A stretch of DNA of 61,276 nucleotides, from assembly GCA_035376985.1 (NCBI GenBank), contig DAOSSA010000014.1, forward strand, positions 1 to 61,276, written 5' to 3'. The notes below the pieces were generated by a model that saw nothing but the letters and a program-made list of their open reading frames with translations, was not told where the DNA came from and searched no databases. Positions 26,286-35,496 of the stretch are shown here, piece after piece (position 1 is the first letter of the stretch; the number at the start of each line of letters is the position of its first letter). Made by a program: the position numbers and the translations under genes. The stretch is from Brevifilum sp029548365 (GTDB lineage: Bacteria; Chloroflexota; Anaerolineae; Anaerolineales; Anaerolineaceae).

Positions 26286-26980
26286 ACATGCCTGAACTGG
26301 TGTGGGGTGTGGTTGGTTTCCTACTGACTGTGATGATTTTAAGCTATCTGATCGGCGACAATTTCTTTTTTCGGTTGGCAGCTTACCTTTTCGTAGGCGT
26401 TACGGCTGGATTTCTGACGGTTCTGATTGCCCGGCAAATCCTGTGGCCTTATTTGCTCCAACCCCTGTTGGAGGGGTCAACCTATCAGCGGTTGTGGGTG
26501 CTGATCCCGCTGCTATTGTCTCTGATGTTGATCTTGAGTCAAATTTCCCAGTTGCGTGCGCTTAGCCGTATTCCACTGGCGTTTTTAGCCGGGTTAACTG
26601 CTGCGCTGGTCATCGGCGGTGCGGTTTTCGGAACGATGATCCCACAAATGCGGGCGGTGGTGATTGGTTTTCAGCCCGCTGCCTGGCACACAGAATCTCG
26701 CAGTTCATGGATGCATACCGTGGACGCAGTCGTGATGCTGATTGGCGTGATCGGCACATTAAGCTATTTTCACTTTGGAAGTCGATTTAAACGCAAGACT
26801 GATTCCTCAGATCTTTCACGACCGCGCCTTCTGCAAGCGCTGGCGCGCGTGGGTGAGGTTTTTATTGGGTTTGCCCTCGGTGCATTGTTTGCCGGTATTT
26901 TTTCATCTGCCTTGCTGGCGATGATTGACCGAATTGTATTCCTTGGGGGATGGATTGCCCGTTGGGTTGGGGGTGGGTGA
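26282..26980 (+). CDS. Polytopic membrane protein of unknown function
   Basis: A 232-residue integral membrane protein with about six helices (about 5-23, 30-52, 68-86, 95-118, 148-165, 190-220). The segment from GEVFIGFALGALFAGIFSS to the last helix is Gly/Ala-rich. It has no family signature that I recognise. It overlaps the zinc-ribbon gene by 4 bp, and its stop shares a base with the start of the ATPase gene (TGATG). It probably forms the membrane channel or platform together with the six-helix protein two genes upstream. Confidence 0.65.
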   Translation: MNMPELVWGVVGFLLTVMILSYLIGDNFFFRLAAYLFVGVTAGFLTVLIARQILWPYLLQPLLEGSTYQRLWVLIPLLLSLMLILSQISQLRALSRIPLAFLAGLTAALVIGGAVFGTMIPQMRAVVIGFQPAAWHTESRSSWMHTVDAVVMLIGVIGTLSYFHFGSRFKRKTDSSDLSRPRLLQALARVGEVFIGFALGALFAGIFSSALLAMIDRIVFLGGWIARWVGGG

Positions 26981-28749
26981 TGACCGGTCCGACCAGGCAC
27001 CCTTATGCGCTTTTGGGGCTGGATGTGGGTGGGGTGAATTCACGTGTCAGTCTGGTTGGGATTTCTGATGGGAAATATCGCTTACTCGCAAGCGCCCAGT
27101 CGCTGACCTCCCTTGGACAGGACCTGCACATTGGCAGCGGTGTTGACCGGGCTGTGCAAGCCTTGCAGAGGAAAACCTATCACCTGTTTTTAAATGAAGA
27201 TGGCGGTTTATTAATGCCGGTTGACCGCATCGGGCGCGGGTTGGACCGGGTCGGGATGACCCTGTCTGCTGGTAGGCGGATCAGGACAGCCCTGTTGGGA
27301 CTCTCCGGTCAGGGATCTCTCAAAGCTGCCAGGGCTTTAGTTGATTCGCTGCCCATGTGTGCTGTTACCCATTTAGATGCTGCAATGCAAATGGATGAGC
27401 AACGCGCCATTGAGAGGCTGCTTGCTGCATTGCCGGAGATTGTGATTGTTACCGGCGGGGAGGATTACGGCGCCGTAGAGACGATGCGCCGAACCATTGA
27501 AACCGTGCGCACCATCTGCGGTCTATTGCCCCACGCTGTAAAACCGCTGATCCTTTATGCCGGGAATGCTGCCATGGAAGCCACAGCAAGACAACGTTTG
27601 GAGCGGGTTGCCAGGTTGCGGATTGTGCCCAATCTTCAGCCGGCCTTTGGCAAGTATGACCTTACGCTTGCTCAAAGTTACCTGGAACGTGAGATCTTGC
27701 GTTCGTGCAAGACAGACTTACCCGGATCTGAGGTTTTGTTTGCGCTCACGGAGAATTTGTTTGGACTCACAGGGCTCGGGGCAGAGCGGATGATCCGCTG
27801 GCTCAGCCAGGTAAGAGCAGATGATTCAGAAAAGGTCACCTCAAGGGGCTTTCTGGCGGTTGACCTGGGCGGCGTGTACACCACGCTTGCGGCAAGCCAA
27901 AATGGCATCAGCGGGGCTGTGATGCTGGAAAAATTTCCCGGCCTGGCTCACGTGGATCGGCGGGTAGCTGCTCAGGCGATTTGTGATTGGTCAGACACAC
28001 CGGTGACTTTTGACGAAGCCGACCAGTTTTTGTGCAATTACGTAACGGTGCCCCAATGGATTCCCGACACCCAGAAAACGCTCAGCCTCTCCCTGTCCTT
28101 TTCCCGTTATCGGCTGCAGCAGGGATTAATCTGCCTGGCAAGGAATCATGATTGGCTGGAATATCATCCACAGCGCGGTTTGCAGGGGTATTTTGAGCCT
28201 GTCATTGCCAGCGGCGCTGTGCTTACAGGTGCACCGGACCCAGCCCTTGTGATGTTGACCTTGTTGGACGGGCTCCAGCCGCGCCAAATTACCACCATGG
28301 TACTTGATCGTCACCACCTTCTTCCGCTTTTAGCCAAATTTGGAGAAGTCGAACCCCTTGTACCGATACACTTATTGTCCTCTCCGGCATTTGAAAACTT
28401 GGGGACTGTGATTTCGACGGCGGGAGAGCTGCCCCGGGGGAAAACAGCCCTGTCAGTTGTTGTTAAAACCGCATCCGGCGTAAGTTTCAGTCAGGAGGTG
28501 CAACACGGCTGGTTAGCACGCCTGAAGATTCCCCAAGGTGAGCCAGCTGTGCTCGAATTAACCCCTCATCGCCGCGTGGACATCGGTTTTGGCGGTCGGG
28601 GGCGGGGGGGACGGCTAAAGGTGGTTGGCGGCAGGCTGGGAGTCGTGATCGATGCGCGCGGCCGCCCCGTGCAACTGCCAAAGCAGCCCGAATTACGAAT
28701 TGATTTGCTAAACCACTGGCAGCGCATGTTGCGGGCTGATCATGGATAA
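26980..28749 (+). CDS. MutL/GlmL-type ASKHA-fold ATPase
   Basis: A 589-residue protein resembling the MutL/GlmL family, named for its place beside glutamate mutase and predicted to reactivate that enzyme. It has the two phosphate-binding signatures of the actin/hsp70/sugar-kinase fold: LLGLDVGGVNSRVSLVGI near residue 10 and GFLAVDLGGVYTTLAAS near residue 288. Between them are EIVIVTGGEDYGAVETM and PLILYAGNAAMEATA, which match the family's conserved blocks. The end (GGRLGVVIDARGRPVQLP) also matches. No glutamate mutase gene is present; instead the neighbours are membrane proteins. It may therefore power or gate an envelope complex. Start at 26980 chosen for the 1 bp overlap. Confidence 0.8.
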   Translation: MTGPTRHPYALLGLDVGGVNSRVSLVGISDGKYRLLASAQSLTSLGQDLHIGSGVDRAVQALQRKTYHLFLNEDGGLLMPVDRIGRGLDRVGMTLSAGRRIRTALLGLSGQGSLKAARALVDSLPMCAVTHLDAAMQMDEQRAIERLLAALPEIVIVTGGEDYGAVETMRRTIETVRTICGLLPHAVKPLILYAGNAAMEATARQRLERVARLRIVPNLQPAFGKYDLTLAQSYLEREILRSCKTDLPGSEVLFALTENLFGLTGLGAERMIRWLSQVRADDSEKVTSRGFLAVDLGGVYTTLAASQNGISGAVMLEKFPGLAHVDRRVAAQAICDWSDTPVTFDEADQFLCNYVTVPQWIPDTQKTLSLSLSFSRYRLQQGLICLARNHDWLEYHPQRGLQGYFEPVIASGAVLTGAPDPALVMLTLLDGLQPRQITTMVLDRHHLLPLLAKFGEVEPLVPIHLLSSPAFENLGTVISTAGELPRGKTALSVVVKTASGVSFSQEVQHGWLARLKIPQGEPAVLELTPHRRVDIGFGGRGRGGRLKVVGGRLGVVIDARGRPVQLPKQPELRIDLLNHWQRMLRADHG

Positions 28750-28764
28750 GTTGGGAGATTAACG

Positions 28765-29835
28765 ATGTTATTACCGGTGGCCAGGGCAGGAACCATCAAG
28801 GAGATTCAACGCGTACGCAGGCTGAAATATCCGGGGGAAGTGCTGGTCTACGAGGGCCAGCAGGTTTTGCCCGAAGATGTGATTGCGCAAGCCAGTATGC
28901 CTGCCGAGATCCTCATGGTGGAAATCGCCGACAGTTTGGGGGTAGATGTTCTGGCGGTAAAGGAATTTTTGGTGCGCGAGCCGGGCGAACAACTCCACGA
29001 AGGCGATGTCATCGCAAAAATAACCGGCCCGCTTTCACGCCTGGTACGCGTACCAGCAGATGGACGCTTTATTGGGCTTCACCAGGGCAAGGCGGCATTC
29101 GAGGTCGGGTACAGGACGATCCAGGTCAGGGCAGGGATGATGGGTGTGGTCCAGGCTGTGTTTCCAGATTATGGCGCGATGATATCTGCCGCTGGTTTCT
29201 TGCTGCAAGGATTGTGGGGCAACGGTGCGATTGGTTTTGGAGAATTAAGAATCGTCGAGGAAGCGTGGACGCAACCCTTGAAGCCAGGCATGCTGGCTGA
29301 AAGAGGTGAGGGCTTGATGATCGGGGCAGGGTCCTGTGTTGACCCGGACGCGCTCAACTGGTACGGCAAACGCAGTTCAGGGGGATTAATCCTGGGATCA
29401 ATGGCGCCCGAATTGATTGCAATTGCTACAGCGATGCCAACCCCCATTCTCGTGGTACAGGGGTTTGGCAGCCGCCAGCCTGATGAGAGCCTGTTAGACG
29501 GGTTGACTCCACATGCTGACAAATCCGTCAGCCTGAATGCGGGTGAGTTTGACCCATTGTCCGGAATGCGACCTGAGGTGATTATTCACTTGAGTGATGA
29601 GGGCTTTGAGAGCGGATTCAGTGTGCAGCAGAAATTGAAGGTGGGGTTAATCGTGCGGGTGTTTGCTGAACAATCCTGGGGCAAGGTTGGCGAAGTTTTG
29701 GATTTGCCGGAGGGCGACACTTATTTTGAGAGTGGCGTGACACAGCCAGCAGCAGTTGTAATGCTCAATGATGGGCAGAAAATCACTGTTCCTCAGCAAA
29801 ACCTGATCATCATCGACGATGCAAATTCAGGATGA
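28765..29835 (+). CDS. Multi-barrel protein of unknown function, last gene of the operon
   Basis: A 356-residue soluble protein with no signal peptide. The N-terminal third looks like stacked barrel-sandwich (biotinyl/RnfC-like) modules: PGEVLVYEGQQVLPEDVIA, EPGEQLHEGDVIAKITGPL and RVPADGRFIGLHQGKAAFE. A Gly-rich middle region follows (AAGFLLQGLWGNGAIGFGE, VVQGFGS). The C-terminus has a KOW-like turn (GLIVRVFAEQSWGKVGEV) and a strand-rich end. GGGAG lies 8 bases before the ATG, and it starts 15 bp after the ATPase gene. It is possibly the cytoplasmic adaptor of the complex. I do not recognise a family. Confidence 0.65.
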   Translation: MLLPVARAGTIKEIQRVRRLKYPGEVLVYEGQQVLPEDVIAQASMPAEILMVEIADSLGVDVLAVKEFLVREPGEQLHEGDVIAKITGPLSRLVRVPADGRFIGLHQGKAAFEVGYRTIQVRAGMMGVVQAVFPDYGAMISAAGFLLQGLWGNGAIGFGELRIVEEAWTQPLKPGMLAERGEGLMIGAGSCVDPDALNWYGKRSSGGLILGSMAPELIAIATAMPTPILVVQGFGSRQPDESLLDGLTPHADKSVSLNAGEFDPLSGMRPEVIIHLSDEGFESGFSVQQKLKVGLIVRVFAEQSWGKVGEVLDLPEGDTYFESGVTQPAAVVMLNDGQKITVPQQNLIIIDDANSG

Positions 29836-29868
29836 TCGAAGCTTTCCACAGGCTTGAATAAGAGAACT

Positions 29869-31050
29869 TTAATTTCCAGGTGTTGGAACCGGGGTTTGAG
29901 TCAGCAAAAGCGAACCCAACAACCAGCCTGTCTGCTCTGATGCCGTTCGGACTTCAAACCAGAGTGTACCGTTCGGGGCAGTAAATTCCCCCAGGATTTC
30001 AATTTGGTCGGCGTTATTCGCATAGGTAACAATCTCTGCGTTGAAGTTGGGTTCTTTGCGGATGACGGCGCCTGTTTCCGATTTAACCACACCCCATCGT
30101 GTTGTGGGTTCAGACGTTGCTGTTGGCAAGCTGGTGGGCGCCAGGGTCGGTGCGAGGGTGGCTGTGGGTGGAATATCGGTCGGCGCCATGGTATTCGTTG
30201 GGACGGGCCTGGTCGGCGCAGCGGGGCTGACGGACGCTATCACCCTGTGGGTGGCATTTGGCAGCCCGGTCGGCGCGGCGGGGACCGGGTTCACAGAGGA
30301 ATTCAAGCCCACGCTATTTACGGCCAGGGTGATGGCCAGGGCGGTGATCACCACAAGCCAGCCCAGGGTTTTCTTCGGAGGGAGACCAAAAATAATGAAG
30401 GCAAAAACTGCAAACAGGAATGCCAAGCCCAGATGCTCCAGGCTGACAAAAAGTGCTCCTGACCAGTAAGTCAATCCAAAACCGATCACGGCAAAGGGTA
30501 CCAATACCATATAGGACAGCAGGACGCCCAACCCCTCAGGGATTTTTCCTTTCCTGATCAGAGTCAGTGCGCTAAAAAACGCGCTTATGGCGACGACAGC
30601 CATATCAGGCCAGTAGGGAGAGGTAAAGCGAAAGAGCCCTATGGGGTCGGGATATTTAAATGATTGGAATAAACCTGCCAGGATGCCTGCGGCAAAGGAG
30701 AGCAGGATCAACAGCAATGTGCTGACCAGCGCCTTGACTGCATGTTTGATATTGAGGGTCAGCGGATACAGTGCCAACCCAAACAAAGGCGTCGGAAACG
30801 GAAAGGCCACTATGGCGACGATCAACAGCGCCAGGTTTTGAAGGTAGAACGCACATCCAAGCGTGGCCGCACCCAGTAATGCCCGGATGAAAAATGCGGG
30901 TGTGGGAGCGGTGAGTTTGATGAGGGAATCGAGCAGGATTTGCTGTTCCGCCAGCGAAACGGATCGGGGTTGGCGGCGGATGTGGCGTTGTCGTGCCGGG
31001 GGTAAATCGTTGATATCGTTTGGAAGGTACTCACTGCTGGGTAAGCTCAT
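29869..31050 (-). CDS. Membrane protein with C-terminal bacterial SH3 domain
   Basis: A 393-residue protein. Residues 1-60 are cytoplasmic and basic. About seven membrane segments lie between 55 and 250. A Thr/Pro/Ala-rich linker (about 255-320) leads to an SH3_3 domain (WGVVKSETGAVIRKEPNFNA to GWLLGSLL, about 318-385). The SH3 part is extracytoplasmic and probably binds peptidoglycan, so the protein tethers a membrane module to the wall. The reverse orientation and a 33 bp gap separate it from the seven-gene operon, with which it converges. No catalytic motif is seen. Confidence 0.75.
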   Translation of the reverse strand: MSLPSSEYLPNDINDLPPARQRHIRRQPRSVSLAEQQILLDSLIKLTAPTPAFFIRALLGAATLGCAFYLQNLALLIVAIVAFPFPTPLFGLALYPLTLNIKHAVKALVSTLLLILLSFAAGILAGLFQSFKYPDPIGLFRFTSPYWPDMAVVAISAFFSALTLIRKGKIPEGLGVLLSYMVLVPFAVIGFGLTYWSGALFVSLEHLGLAFLFAVFAFIIFGLPPKKTLGWLVVITALAITLAVNSVGLNSSVNPVPAAPTGLPNATHRVIASVSPAAPTRPVPTNTMAPTDIPPTATLAPTLAPTSLPTATSEPTTRWGVVKSETGAVIRKEPNFNAEIVTYANNADQIEILGEFTAPNGTLWFEVRTASEQTGWLLGSLLLTQTPVPTPGN

Positions 31051-31198
31051 AGAAATTCACCCTTTGGCGTTGTTGAACCGATTGCACATCTTTGAGTTTA
31101 TTGATTAATTATAATACACCTGCCTGCAATTACAGATGATCGACCGTTGCATTAATCTTTGCGTGAATTTTAATGTTTGCTGCGGTAAAATTAAGGTA

Positions 31199-32254
31199 AT
31201 GATAAAGTTAAAATTTACTTCTCAAAATTTATTTTTGATCTTTTGCGTTGGTTTATTGCTGAGTGTGGCTGGCTGTTCGCCCACTGCGCCAATTATTGAT
31301 CAGCCCACAGAAGAACCCCTGGTCGACACGCCTGTCTCCCCTGTTTTGGAAGTCACGACGCCCTCGCCCATGCCTGAGGCTTTGCCGACGGTCTTAATGA
31401 TAACAGGGACTGAAGTTGATCCCTTTATGGCCGCCCAAAGCGAGAATATGCTGGAAAAATTGGCAGAAGAAGCATCCATGCAGTTTGCGACGCTGGAGGG
31501 CATGGAACCCGAGATGCTGACACCGGAAGTTAAAGTGATCGTCGGTGTTGGTCAGGACCTGGATTTGAACTCCCTGGCAGTCAACCATCCCGGTATTGTT
31601 TTTGTGGCGATTGGTAGTGCAACCGCAACCGTAACAGATAACGTCAGTGTGATTGGAAACCCGGTTGTTGAAGTGCAACAGAAAGCCTTTATGGCCGGGT
31701 ATTTATCAGCCATAATGTCATCTGACAACAAAATCGCAGCGCTGATCGCTGAAGAAAACCCCGCCAGGGATTTGCTGGGAGAAAGCTATGTGGTCGGAGC
31801 ACGTTTTTTCTGTGGCATCTGTCACCAGGTGTTTCCGCCTTATGGCACCTTTCCGCAATGGGAAGCAGTTTCTTCCTCAACCATGGCTAACGATTTCAGA
31901 GCAATCATTGATCAGTATTCCAATAGCGCTGTTGAAATCATGTATGTGCATGGCGATTTGGCTTCACCCGAGCTATTTGCTTACATGGAAGAGGTTGGCA
32001 TCGGAGTGGTCAGCGATCGCAGCCCGGACCTACCTCGAAGTAATTGGGTTGGCACAGTCGCCGTGGATCCAGCCCCAGCGCTGGAAGCCATCTGGCTGGA
32101 TCTTATAACGGCAGGGGCTGGCAAGCAGGTTCCAGCATTAATTGTGCTGACGGATCGGGACAGCGGATTGGTATCTGCAGGACGATACCGCTTATTTGAG
32201 GTGATGACCGCAGACTTACAATCAGGCATGGTTTCAATTGAAATTATGCCTTAG
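31199..32254 (+). CDS. BMP-family substrate-binding lipoprotein
   Basis: A 351-residue lipoprotein from the ATG at 31199: a basic start, a hydrophobic stretch and the lipobox SVAGCS near residue 25, then a Pro/Thr-rich linker. The body resembles basic membrane protein (BMP/Med) binding proteins, which bind nucleosides in known cases: GIVFVAIGSATA, QKAFMAGYLSAIMSSDNKIAALI and IMYVHGDLASPELFAYMEEVG. The RBS is weak (AAGG 3 bases before the ATG), and an upstream in-frame ATG at 31136 would spoil the signal peptide. No ABC permease or ATPase is nearby, so it is an orphan. Its 3' end overlaps the convergent sugar transferase by 11 bp. Confidence 0.78.
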   Translation: MIKLKFTSQNLFLIFCVGLLLSVAGCSPTAPIIDQPTEEPLVDTPVSPVLEVTTPSPMPEALPTVLMITGTEVDPFMAAQSENMLEKLAEEASMQFATLEGMEPEMLTPEVKVIVGVGQDLDLNSLAVNHPGIVFVAIGSATATVTDNVSVIGNPVVEVQQKAFMAGYLSAIMSSDNKIAALIAEENPARDLLGESYVVGARFFCGICHQVFPPYGTFPQWEAVSSSTMANDFRAIIDQYSNSAVEIMYVHGDLASPELFAYMEEVGIGVVSDRSPDLPRSNWVGTVAVDPAPALEAIWLDLITAGAGKQVPALIVLTDRDSGLVSAGRYRLFEVMTADLQSGMVSIEIMP

Positions 32255-32915
32255 GTTGATGTTCGCTTGATGAAGGATCACTCGTTTCGGGTGGATTGCC
32301 GAAAAACGGTTCTGCCGTTTCATGTCCGGGCTGAGATATGCCCTCTCGGCGCAGCACTTTAACAATCGTCAACAGGATCGTTTTTAGATCCAGCCAAATT
32401 GACCAATTGTCAACATACCAGACATCCAGGTCGAATTTCTCCTGCCAGGTGATGGCATTACGGCCGTGGATCTGTGCCCATCCGGTGATACCTGGAAGAA
32501 CCTCGTGACGGCGGAACTGGTGTGGGCTGTACCGATCCAGATACTCAACCAACAATGGCCGCGGCCCGACGATGCTCATCTCGCCTTTGAGGACATTGAT
32601 CAGTTCGGGCAATTCGTCGAGGCTGGTGGCGCGCAGGAAACGGCCAAATTTTGTCAGACGTTGGGCATCCGGTAAGAGATTCCCGTGTTCGTCCGTTCGA
32701 TTGTGCATTGTTCTGAATTTTAAGATGGTGAAAATCTGACCCTTGTAGCCCGGCCGGTTCTGTTTAAACACGATCGGAAGCCCGTATTGGATGACCACAA
32801 TAATGCTGATGATCAAAAATAACGGAGAAAGCACAATTAACGCAAGAAATGATATAATAATATCCAGAACCCGTTTGATAACGGGGATGCCTTTTGGCAA
32901 TATTACAAATGTCAT
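32244..32915 (-). CDS. Undecaprenyl-phosphate sugar-1-phosphate transferase
   Basis: A 223-residue bacterial sugar transferase (WcaJ/PglC-type initiating phosphoglycosyltransferase). One N-terminal membrane segment (about 14-38) precedes the catalytic domain with VFKQNRPGYKGQIFTILKFRTM (first 20 of a longer block), LRATSLDELPELINVLKGEMS with the catalytic Asp-Glu pair, and GPRPLL. It starts lipid-linked oligosaccharide assembly by moving a phospho-sugar to undecaprenyl phosphate. It lacks the multi-helix N-terminal domain of WbaP. It is divergent from a two-component system. Confidence 0.92.
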   Translation of the reverse strand: MTFVILPKGIPVIKRVLDIIISFLALIVLSPLFLIISIIVVIQYGLPIVFKQNRPGYKGQIFTILKFRTMHNRTDEHGNLLPDAQRLTKFGRFLRATSLDELPELINVLKGEMSIVGPRPLLVEYLDRYSPHQFRRHEVLPGITGWAQIHGRNAITWQEKFDLDVWYVDNWSIWLDLKTILLTIVKVLRREGISQPGHETAEPFFGNPPETSDPSSSEHQPKA

Positions 32916-32998
32916 GATTTATTAATTTTACCAAACAAATCAAATGAGATCGATTACCTGATGAACAGGAAGTGATCATAAAAAGGAAAGGAAGTACG

Positions 32999-33685
32999 AT
33001 GGACGAGAGAATCTTGATTATTGAAGATGATGAGGAGATCCTGCGTGTCTTAAACAGAGTCCTGACCTATGAAGGTTACCTGGTCGATACAGCATTGACC
33101 GGCAAAGCAGGCCTTTTATTGGCCAGTGAGCAGCGGCCAGACCTGGTGATTTTGGACCTGATGCTCCCCAACATCGATGGATTGGAAGTTGGCCGCCGTT
33201 TGCAGAAACTGGGGAACCAACCCATCCTGATTTTAACCGCCAAGGACAGCCTGGAAGACCAGGTGAAGGGTTTAGATTCTGGTGCAGATGATTATATGGT
33301 CAAGCCCTTTGAAATGGATGAATTGCTGGCCAGGATTCGCGCCTTACTCCGCAGGACGGCAGCTGACCGGATCAAAATCCTGGAATTTGAAGACCTTGTT
33401 CTGGACAGCGGAACGCATCGAGCAAAGCGTGGCGATCGTGAGATTGTGTTGACAGCTAAAGAATATGATCTTTTGGACCTGTTCATGCGCCACCCCAGGA
33501 TGGTTATGTCACGCGAAGTGATTTTTGACAAGGTTTGGGACTATGATTTTGGGGGAGAGAGTAATGTTTTGGATGTTTACATCCGCTATCTGCGTCAAAA
33601 ACTTGAATCTGACGGCGAGCCCCGCTTAATCTACACGGTTCGGGGCGTGGGCTATGTTATGAGAGAGCCTGAAGCCCAACCATAG
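32999..33685 (+). CDS. OmpR-family response regulator
   Basis: A 228-residue DNA-binding response regulator. The receiver domain (1-120) has the acidic pair at Asp10/Asp11, the phosphoacceptor Asp53 in VILDLMLPNIDG, the switch Thr in LILTAK and the conserved Lys in MVKPFEMDELLAR. The winged-helix effector domain (about 128-225) has LTAKEYDLLDLFMRHP and VLDVYIRYLRQKL. The start at 32999 is preceded by AAAGGAAAGG. The partner histidine kinase follows 3 bases later. Its target genes are not evident. Confidence 0.95.
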   Translation: MDERILIIEDDEEILRVLNRVLTYEGYLVDTALTGKAGLLLASEQRPDLVILDLMLPNIDGLEVGRRLQKLGNQPILILTAKDSLEDQVKGLDSGADDYMVKPFEMDELLARIRALLRRTAADRIKILEFEDLVLDSGTHRAKRGDREIVLTAKEYDLLDLFMRHPRMVMSREVIFDKVWDYDFGGESNVLDVYIRYLRQKLESDGEPRLIYTVRGVGYVMREPEAQP

Positions 33686-33687
33686 CG

Positions 33688-35112
33688 ATGTCACTGCGGT
33701 TGCGTTTGACATTATTTTATTCTGGAATGCTGAGCGGGTTTATTGGCTTGCTCAGCATTCTTATTTATGCTTTTGTCAGCATGCTGTTTGTGAATTTTAT
33801 TGATGATTACCTTCAAGACAATGCGAACCTGATCATCTCTCATTTGCAGGCTGATTTGACTGGCAACCTGATCATTGGATCTGATCTCCTGCTGCTCTCC
33901 GATGATGTTTTTTTTCAGATCTGGTCAACAGATCTTCGGTTGATTGCCAGTTCGAGAAATTCAGCCCAACTGACACATGCCCTGGACCCGGTTTCGCTGG
34001 GTGAACAGGTTGTCCATTTCAATGACGTTGAAATCGATGAGGAGTACTTTCGGATACTCTCAGTCCCCCTGAAGGTTGAAAACCAGCCTGGCGGATGGCT
34101 TCAAGCAGGTTTGGAGCTGGGTGAAATACGCTTCACCTTGCAATTAATTAGAATTGCCTTTTTTGTTTCTGCGACCTTTGCGATTTGTGTCTCGATTGTT
34201 TTAGGGTGGATTGTGATCGGCCAGGCGTTATCTCCGCTGGCAATCATGGCGGATATTACCAATCGGATCACCAGCACCAACGACCTTTCTCAAAGAATCC
34301 CGGTGGCAACCGGATCGGGTGATGAGATCAAGGCTTTGGCTTTGAACTTCAACCAAACCTTCGTGCGACTTGAACGTTTATTTAATTCTCAAAGGCGGTT
34401 TTTAGCCGATGTGAGCCACGATTTACGCACACCGTTGACGGTGATTAAAGGCAATGTGGGGCTCATGCGCATGATGAAGACCTTTGATGAAGATTCACTG
34501 AATACCATTGAAAAAGAGGTGGATCGCTTATCAAGATTGGTGGGAGACTTATTGTTTATGGCTCAGGCGGAAGCAGGCAAATTGCCCCTGACCATTGTCG
34601 AAGTTGACGTTGGGGAGATCCTTCTCGAGGTATTTGAAGAAATGAATGTCATTTCAGGCGGAAAACATGCACTTCACCTGGGTGATTTTGACCAAGCGCG
34701 GGTGTATGGAGATCGTGATCGCTTGAAACAGGCGCTTTTAAATCTGGGGGCTAATGCGATCAATTACACGCCCGAGGGCAAGCGCATTGAACTCAGTCTG
34801 ACCCAACATGAGAATTGGGTTGAATGCGTTGTGCGGGATGAAGGCCAGGGGATTCCAAAGGAAGAGCTTGGCCTCCTTTTTGAGCGTTTTAACCGCGGCG
34901 AAAAATCGCGCACCCGGCATGAAAATCGGGCTGGTTTTGGTTTGGGTCTGCCCATCGCCTATTGGATTGTGCGCAATCACAAGGGACGCATCGATGTGGA
35001 AACACAGGAGGGCGTGGGAACAGCTTTTACAGTCTGGTTGCCAAAGACCCAGGACGAGGAATCCCTTCCACCTTTAAGGGGGATATCACCAGGCGTAAAA
35101 TATCCATCATAG
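33688..35112 (+). CDS. Sensor histidine kinase (HAMP/HisKA/HATPase)
   Basis: A 474-residue membrane kinase. Two membrane segments (about 10-38 and 150-175) flank an extracytoplasmic sensor of about 110 residues with no known family. A HAMP domain follows (about 176-230), then HisKA with the phosphoacceptor His in DVSHDLRTPLTV near residue 244, and HATPase_c with the N box (LGANAINYTPEG), G1 (DEGQGIP) and G2 (GFGLGLPIAYW). It phosphorylates the adjacent OmpR-type regulator. Signal unknown. Confidence 0.95.
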   Translation: MSLRLRLTLFYSGMLSGFIGLLSILIYAFVSMLFVNFIDDYLQDNANLIISHLQADLTGNLIIGSDLLLLSDDVFFQIWSTDLRLIASSRNSAQLTHALDPVSLGEQVVHFNDVEIDEEYFRILSVPLKVENQPGGWLQAGLELGEIRFTLQLIRIAFFVSATFAICVSIVLGWIVIGQALSPLAIMADITNRITSTNDLSQRIPVATGSGDEIKALALNFNQTFVRLERLFNSQRRFLADVSHDLRTPLTVIKGNVGLMRMMKTFDEDSLNTIEKEVDRLSRLVGDLLFMAQAEAGKLPLTIVEVDVGEILLEVFEEMNVISGGKHALHLGDFDQARVYGDRDRLKQALLNLGANAINYTPEGKRIELSLTQHENWVECVVRDEGQGIPKEELGLLFERFNRGEKSRTRHENRAGFGLGLPIAYWIVRNHKGRIDVETQEGVGTAFTVWLPKTQDEESLPPLRGISPGVKYPS

Positions 35113-35496
35113 GCTCTGCAAAAACTCCTGCTGGTTGCGTGTGCCATGACTGGAAATTACTAGAATTCATTCATGCAGCCAGGCTTTATCAAGGGTTTTC
35201 TTGAGGCGTCCTGCAAGGGAATTGAGCTGTGGTTGCCCAGCCCATAGGGCACCTTCGGGTTGGGCGGACACGGCTCAAAGAGTGCTACGCGAAGGTCCGC
35301 CCCTACAAATGGTAGAATTAAGAACGAACCAATTTTCAACACTCTCGTCTTGGTATTTGCACCATCGTTGATCATAGGGTACATTATTAGCTTTGATTTG
35401 AATAAAAACCTTGTATGGATAAGAAAAAGACATCCGCTGGTATGATTGAAAATACATTTTTAACCCCTGATCGCGCCCTGATCGACTGATGTTATT
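35113..35496. other. Intergenic region with a dispersed GC-rich motif
   Basis: No gene is seen. At about 35236-35310 there is a palindrome-rich stretch (GCCCATAGGGCACC followed by GGGTTGGGCGGACA) ending in GGTCCGCCCCTACA. This kind of GTAGGGGCGGACC tag is scattered between genes in many bacteria; a related tag is at 38690-38735. The rest is AT-rich and probably holds the promoter of the antiporter gene. Confidence 0.45.
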
